From Microcebus murinus (lineage: Eukaryota; Chordata; Mammalia; Primates; Cheirogaleidae): a stretch of DNA of 64,000 nt. Shown piece after piece: positions 60,301-64,000 of this stretch. Location: NCBI RefSeq assembly GCF_040939455.1, contig NC_134112.1, positions 65,489,001 through 65,553,000 of the forward strand. The letters run 5' to 3'. The position numbers and the translations under genes were made by a program. The notes under the pieces are model-generated. The model worked only from the letters and a program-made list of their open reading frames with translations, ran no database searches and was not told the origin of the DNA. The stretch's first letter is position 1; each line of letters begins with the position of its first letter.

Positions 60301-61164
60301 ATAATTCCTAATTTAAAAACGACAGTCCATGCCTCTTATAGTGTTTGTCCCCATGCTTCCTATAACAGATAACATGCATTCTTCTATTTATGATGATTTT
60401 AAGTAGCTTATTATCGGTTTTAATCTTTATGAAGGTACCTTAGGACATACACACAACAACTGCAAGGAAATGCAATAGCAAAGCTTACAATAGATATAGA
60501 TTAAAATCTATCTAGATTTTAATATTGTGAGTGGTCCCCTTTATTCCTCCTTTCTTTCTTTTTTTTTTTTTTTTTTTAGAAATTAACTCAATTAGGACTC
60601 AGAATTCAGTCACAGTTTTGGTTGGTTGGGCATATCTATTACAAGGTATTAAAGACACAAGCTAACCCTTGATTCCCTATCAATTTGGCTAACAATCTAA
60701 TCATGAAAAGACCAAGTCTCTGAATTATTGTAGAGTTATTTCTCAAGTACATTCACATCACCAAAGAAACTCAGCTGGGTATTTTTTAATCCAGTTTGAT
60801 TCAACTTTAATTTCACATATACTGATCTCCAATGCTTTTTGTGTGAATGGGTGGGGTTTCCCTTGGAAATATTTTACTATTTTCTCTATTTTTATATACC
60901 TGCATTGAATCCTGCCCTACCTATTCCCCCTTTGTAGCAAAATTTCTGTGGTTCACTGTCTTCAAGCTGGATACCTCTGTTTGTCTACATTTTTTTTTTG
61001 TCATTTAGACATTTAGTGAGCTGATCATTAAACATGTATATTTTTGGCAAATTGATCTCACACAAGACTTTTGATAATATTACCAAAGGCATATATTACA
61101 TTTTCAAAGAGCTGGATAAGGGCAGAAAGAATATCCCATATATATTGCTATTTTTATTTTCTAA
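57346..61164. other. Unique AT-rich DNA with a CA repeat and A/T tracts
   Basis: A (CA)n of 12 units lies at 58,670-58,693. An A run of about 19 lies near 59,537-59,555 and a T run near 60,560-60,578. Open frames are all below 81 codons. No gene, RNA or nameable repeat is seen. Confidence 0.5.
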
Positions 61165-61757
61165 AGACAAAGACTTTAATAACTTTAAAAAATGTATTAT
61201 ACTATAATGTACATACAATAAAATTCACCATTTGAAAGTATACATTTGGTATTTTTTTAGTATATTCATAACATTATGAAACATCATCACCCTCTAATTC
61301 CTGAACAGTTTCCTCTTTCCAGAAAGAAATCTTGTACCCCTTAATAGTTACTCTCCATTCTTCCTCTGATTATCTCTGGGAAATGACTAATTTGCTTTGT
61401 ATCTCTATGGATTTGCTATTCTGTACTTTTCACACAAAGAAAATCATACAATATATGGCCATTTGTGATTATCTTTTTTGAATGAGTGTAATTTTTTATA
61501 AGGTTCATCCATTTTGTAGCATATATGAACACATCATTGTTTTATGGCTGGACAATATTACATTGTACAAATATATGATATTTGTTTATTTATTGACCAG
61601 CTGATAGCCATTTGGATTGTTTCCATTTTTACTCATTATGAATAGTGTTCCTATGAACTTTTGAGTTATAAATTTTTGTTTAAACACCTGTAAATTCTTA
61701 TGTATAGGATATATATCTAGCAGTGGAAGTTTCTGGGTCACATAGTAATTCTATGTA
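61165..61757 (-). repeat. Old LINE-1 3' end (L1ME-type, antisense)
   Basis: The phrases ataaaattcaccatttgaaag, tcataacattatgaaacatcatcacc, ggaaatgactaatttgctttg, ttcatccattttgtagcatat, ttttatggctggacaatattac and tagcagtggaagtttctggg are the L1ME/L1MC antisense 3' end in order. Heavily diverged. Confidence 0.75.
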
Positions 61758-61920
61758 CAGTCACACACTGCATAACGACATTTCTGTCAACAACAAACTT
61801 CTTGTTACAACAGTGGTCCCATAAGATTATAATGGAGCTGAAAAATTCCTATGGCCTCATGACATCATAGCGCAATGTATTATTCACGTGTTTGTGAATT
61901 CTAGTGAAGTCAATTAAAAG
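61758..61920 (+). mobile_element. DNA transposon end, probable Tigger-type
   Basis: After TA at 61,756-61,757 the sequence runs cagtcacacactgcataacg, then gtcaacaacaaacttcttg, cagtggtcccataagattataatggagctg and catagcgcaatg. This is the start of a TA-targeting Tigger-like family in the sense direction. The other end is missing. The superfamily is named from recall. Confidence 0.6.
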
Positions 61921-64000
61921 CAGCCCTTTCGTGTTCTTCAGGGAACCACTAGATAGGTCAAGTAAAGAATTCTTTCTCAGAATGTGGCTTTGAAAGAGCT
62001 TTAACTGTGTTCTGCTTCCTCCAGTACTGGGAAGATGGGCTGTTATTTAAGGCTGCTCTGAAAATGAAGAGCAGGGGATTGGATAAAACACCACAAAGCT
62101 CTCTGTTTTTACCAAAATCAAGCCAATTTTCTTAACTAAATGCTACCCACATTTCTGTAAGCCTTTCAAGAGTTCTCTAAAACTTGATTCTGACTACTTT
62201 GCCAGGTTTTTATGTTGTCATTTAGTGAAGGAGTGAACTTTCTCAGGTCCTTATTCTGCCTTTTCCACTGATGCTACGATATATAACTTTTTAATTCATT
62301 AAAATGAGTGTGATCTTTGAAATCAAATATTCATCTATCAGAGGCCAACTTGAATATCATCAAAGTCTACAAGTGTGGAGTGTGTACAACTAGAATGTTT
62401 GGGGGCAATTTTATTTAGAATAAGTTTACAAATCTGAAGATCTCTAGGGTTGTCCTCTGAAAAGATCATCTATATTTAGACTGAAGTAGGATGACATACT
62501 CAATGACTCTCAGTGATATTCTACATAAGATGTTTATTTAGGAATAAATATTTCATCAAAGCCAGGCATGGAATTTTTAAAAGAGGTGCAATAGAGTTAC
62601 ATGATTTCCATAGGGGACTCAGAATCATTTAAGGGTAATTTTGTCTGACATTTTCTCTGTCAAGTTATTATCTATGCCAGATGACTGAAATATTTTACAT
62701 CCATATGGCCCTCTGATTTTTTCAAGTTCTGAGTTATTACATGCTGACTAAATCATCTTTTATGTTAAAGCCAATCACATAGAAAGTATAAAAATTGGAT
62801 GCAGAACCAAGGAATTTTCATACTTAAAATTGACATATTACAATATGTACTGGGAATTTTGTAGAAAATCTAACTCAACATTTTTGCCTCTTTCTTTAAA
62901 CCTAGGCACTGTGCTCAGTGATAAATAAATAAAGATGGCTGACACATTTGGTACTTTCTGGTAGCTTATAGATGGGAAGACAGAAAAATAATGTCATTTA
63001 AATATAAGTAATTTATATTATAGGAATTCACTAAATCCTGGCCAATCTAAAAGGAAGAAGTAAGTAACTGGAAGTCAGGAAAGATAAAATAGGGTAAAAC
63101 ATTTAAGCTAGATCTCGCAAAAATGAGTAGAAAAGTGTCATCTAAAAAAAGCCAAGAGTATTCCAGAAATAGGGAACAGTATACATATATTAAACACTAT
63201 TATTTTCTAACCCTATACCCATTTCTTTTTTTTCCTCCTTAAAAGTCGGATTTTGTTTTGTTTTGTTTTTTTAGACATTCATCCCATTTCCACATTGTGT
63301 CATGGGAATCTGAGCTCACATGTATCTCCAGAAGTGGGCCTTATCGGACTAAGGAAAATGAAATGGAATTGTGACCCAATTCTGATTTACAAGATGTGAA
63401 ACAAAGTTTAATGAGTTTTTCAAAAGAATTTTGTACTTCCTAAGTGAATATCCTAAGCATTCCTCTCTCCCAAGAACAGGCAGCTTTCCGCATCTACCCC
63501 TCCCAAGAATCAATGACTCTTATCTAGTGATGAAAAGGGGTGATTTTTACCTCCTGCCAGAGGTAAATGGTTGTTGCTCCTCCCACACTCCCAGAAGTTT
63601 TGGGGGTGAGAGAATGTGTTGATCCCCTCCAGGAGCTTAAAGATTTTGCCTATGTGAGAGAACAAATCTTACTCCAATGACAGACTATGACCTCTTCCTC
63701 ATTTGGACCACCAGGTAAGAGAGCCCCTCAATCTCTTATGGCATCCCCTGTCATTTTCATGAGGACCTGGTGGAAGCCCATGGAAGAGCTGGTACTAATT
63801 ACCTGAGCTATACACAAAGATGTTAATAAAAGACATCTGTCTATCTTGTGAGGGTCTAAATAATATGTGAATCTCTTAGTTGAGAATTGAGATTATTTTG
63901 TTACAGAGCATAAATAAGAGTTCAGGAAGATATTAAGTTAAAGATATTGATGTAGATTTAGGTGTAGATATACAAAAATGGATAGATGATATATAAATAT
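61921..64000. other. Unique AT-rich DNA
   Basis: No gene is seen. A (TTTTG)n stretch lies at about 63,252-63,270. The longest open frame is 63 codons. Confidence 0.5.

Overview
The window looks like an intergenic, repeat-dominated stretch of a strepsirrhine primate (lemur/loris group) genome. Three things point there. The dimeric Alu at about 24.38 kb has a right arm (gctaggctgatgccacagc) of the kind I know from lemur and galago Alus. A recently active primate-type LINE-1 is present. A short TTAA-flanked piggyBac-type element at 16.76 kb matches a class reported from the gray mouse lemur; anthropoids lack such young piggyBac copies. The species cannot be fixed from sequence alone. I find no host protein-coding gene and no tRNA, rRNA or other functional RNA gene. 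The background is AT-rich, stop-dense DNA.

Layout. 1-5.9 kb: mostly unique AT-rich DNA with faint L2 and hAT remnants. 5.94-12.5 kb: a full-length LINE-1 on the minus strand, flanked by a 10-bp target-site duplication, with a CpG-rich 5' UTR, an open ORF1, and an ORF2 that is open except for one TAG codon at the endonuclease/RT boundary. 12.8-13.5 kb: a 5'-truncated LINE-1. 16.75-17.7 kb: a piggyBac-type MITE followed by a hAT-type MITE inserted in a MIR. 17.9-20.6 kb: an old LINE-1 ORF2 remnant. 21.1-22.7 kb: a LINE-1 with an internal deletion. 24.4-24.9 kb: an Alu with a long AAAG/AAGG tail. 25.4-28 kb: L2-like remnants, a tiny poly(A) insertion with a 14-bp duplication, and a second hAT MITE. 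29.4-30.7 kb: a nest of a 137-bp LINE-1 tail and an Alu in an older LINE-1. 31-36 kb: L2, LINE-1 and MIR fragments. 36.5-38.6 kb: a LINE-1 with an inverted segment. 39-42.9 kb: largely unrecognised. 42.9-44.3 kb: an orphan LINE-1 5' UTR/ORF1 abutting a Tigger end. 44.9-47.9 kb: an ERV-L-type LTR and degenerate pol. 49.6-50.5 kb: two further LTRs, one holding a GATA/GACA array. 53.7-54.1 kb: a degenerate retroviral integrase core. 55.9-57.3 kb: a HAL1/L1ME-type ORF1 remnant. 57.3-64 kb: unique DNA with an old LINE-1 and a DNA-transposon end at 61.2-61.9 kb.

The repeats interact only by nesting: young LINE-1 machinery presumably mobilised the Alu, the truncated LINE-1s and the tiny poly(A) insertion, and DNA transposons landed in older MIR sequence. 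Family names rest on recalled consensus features and on comparison with the full-length copy inside the window. Edges of old repeats are approximate.
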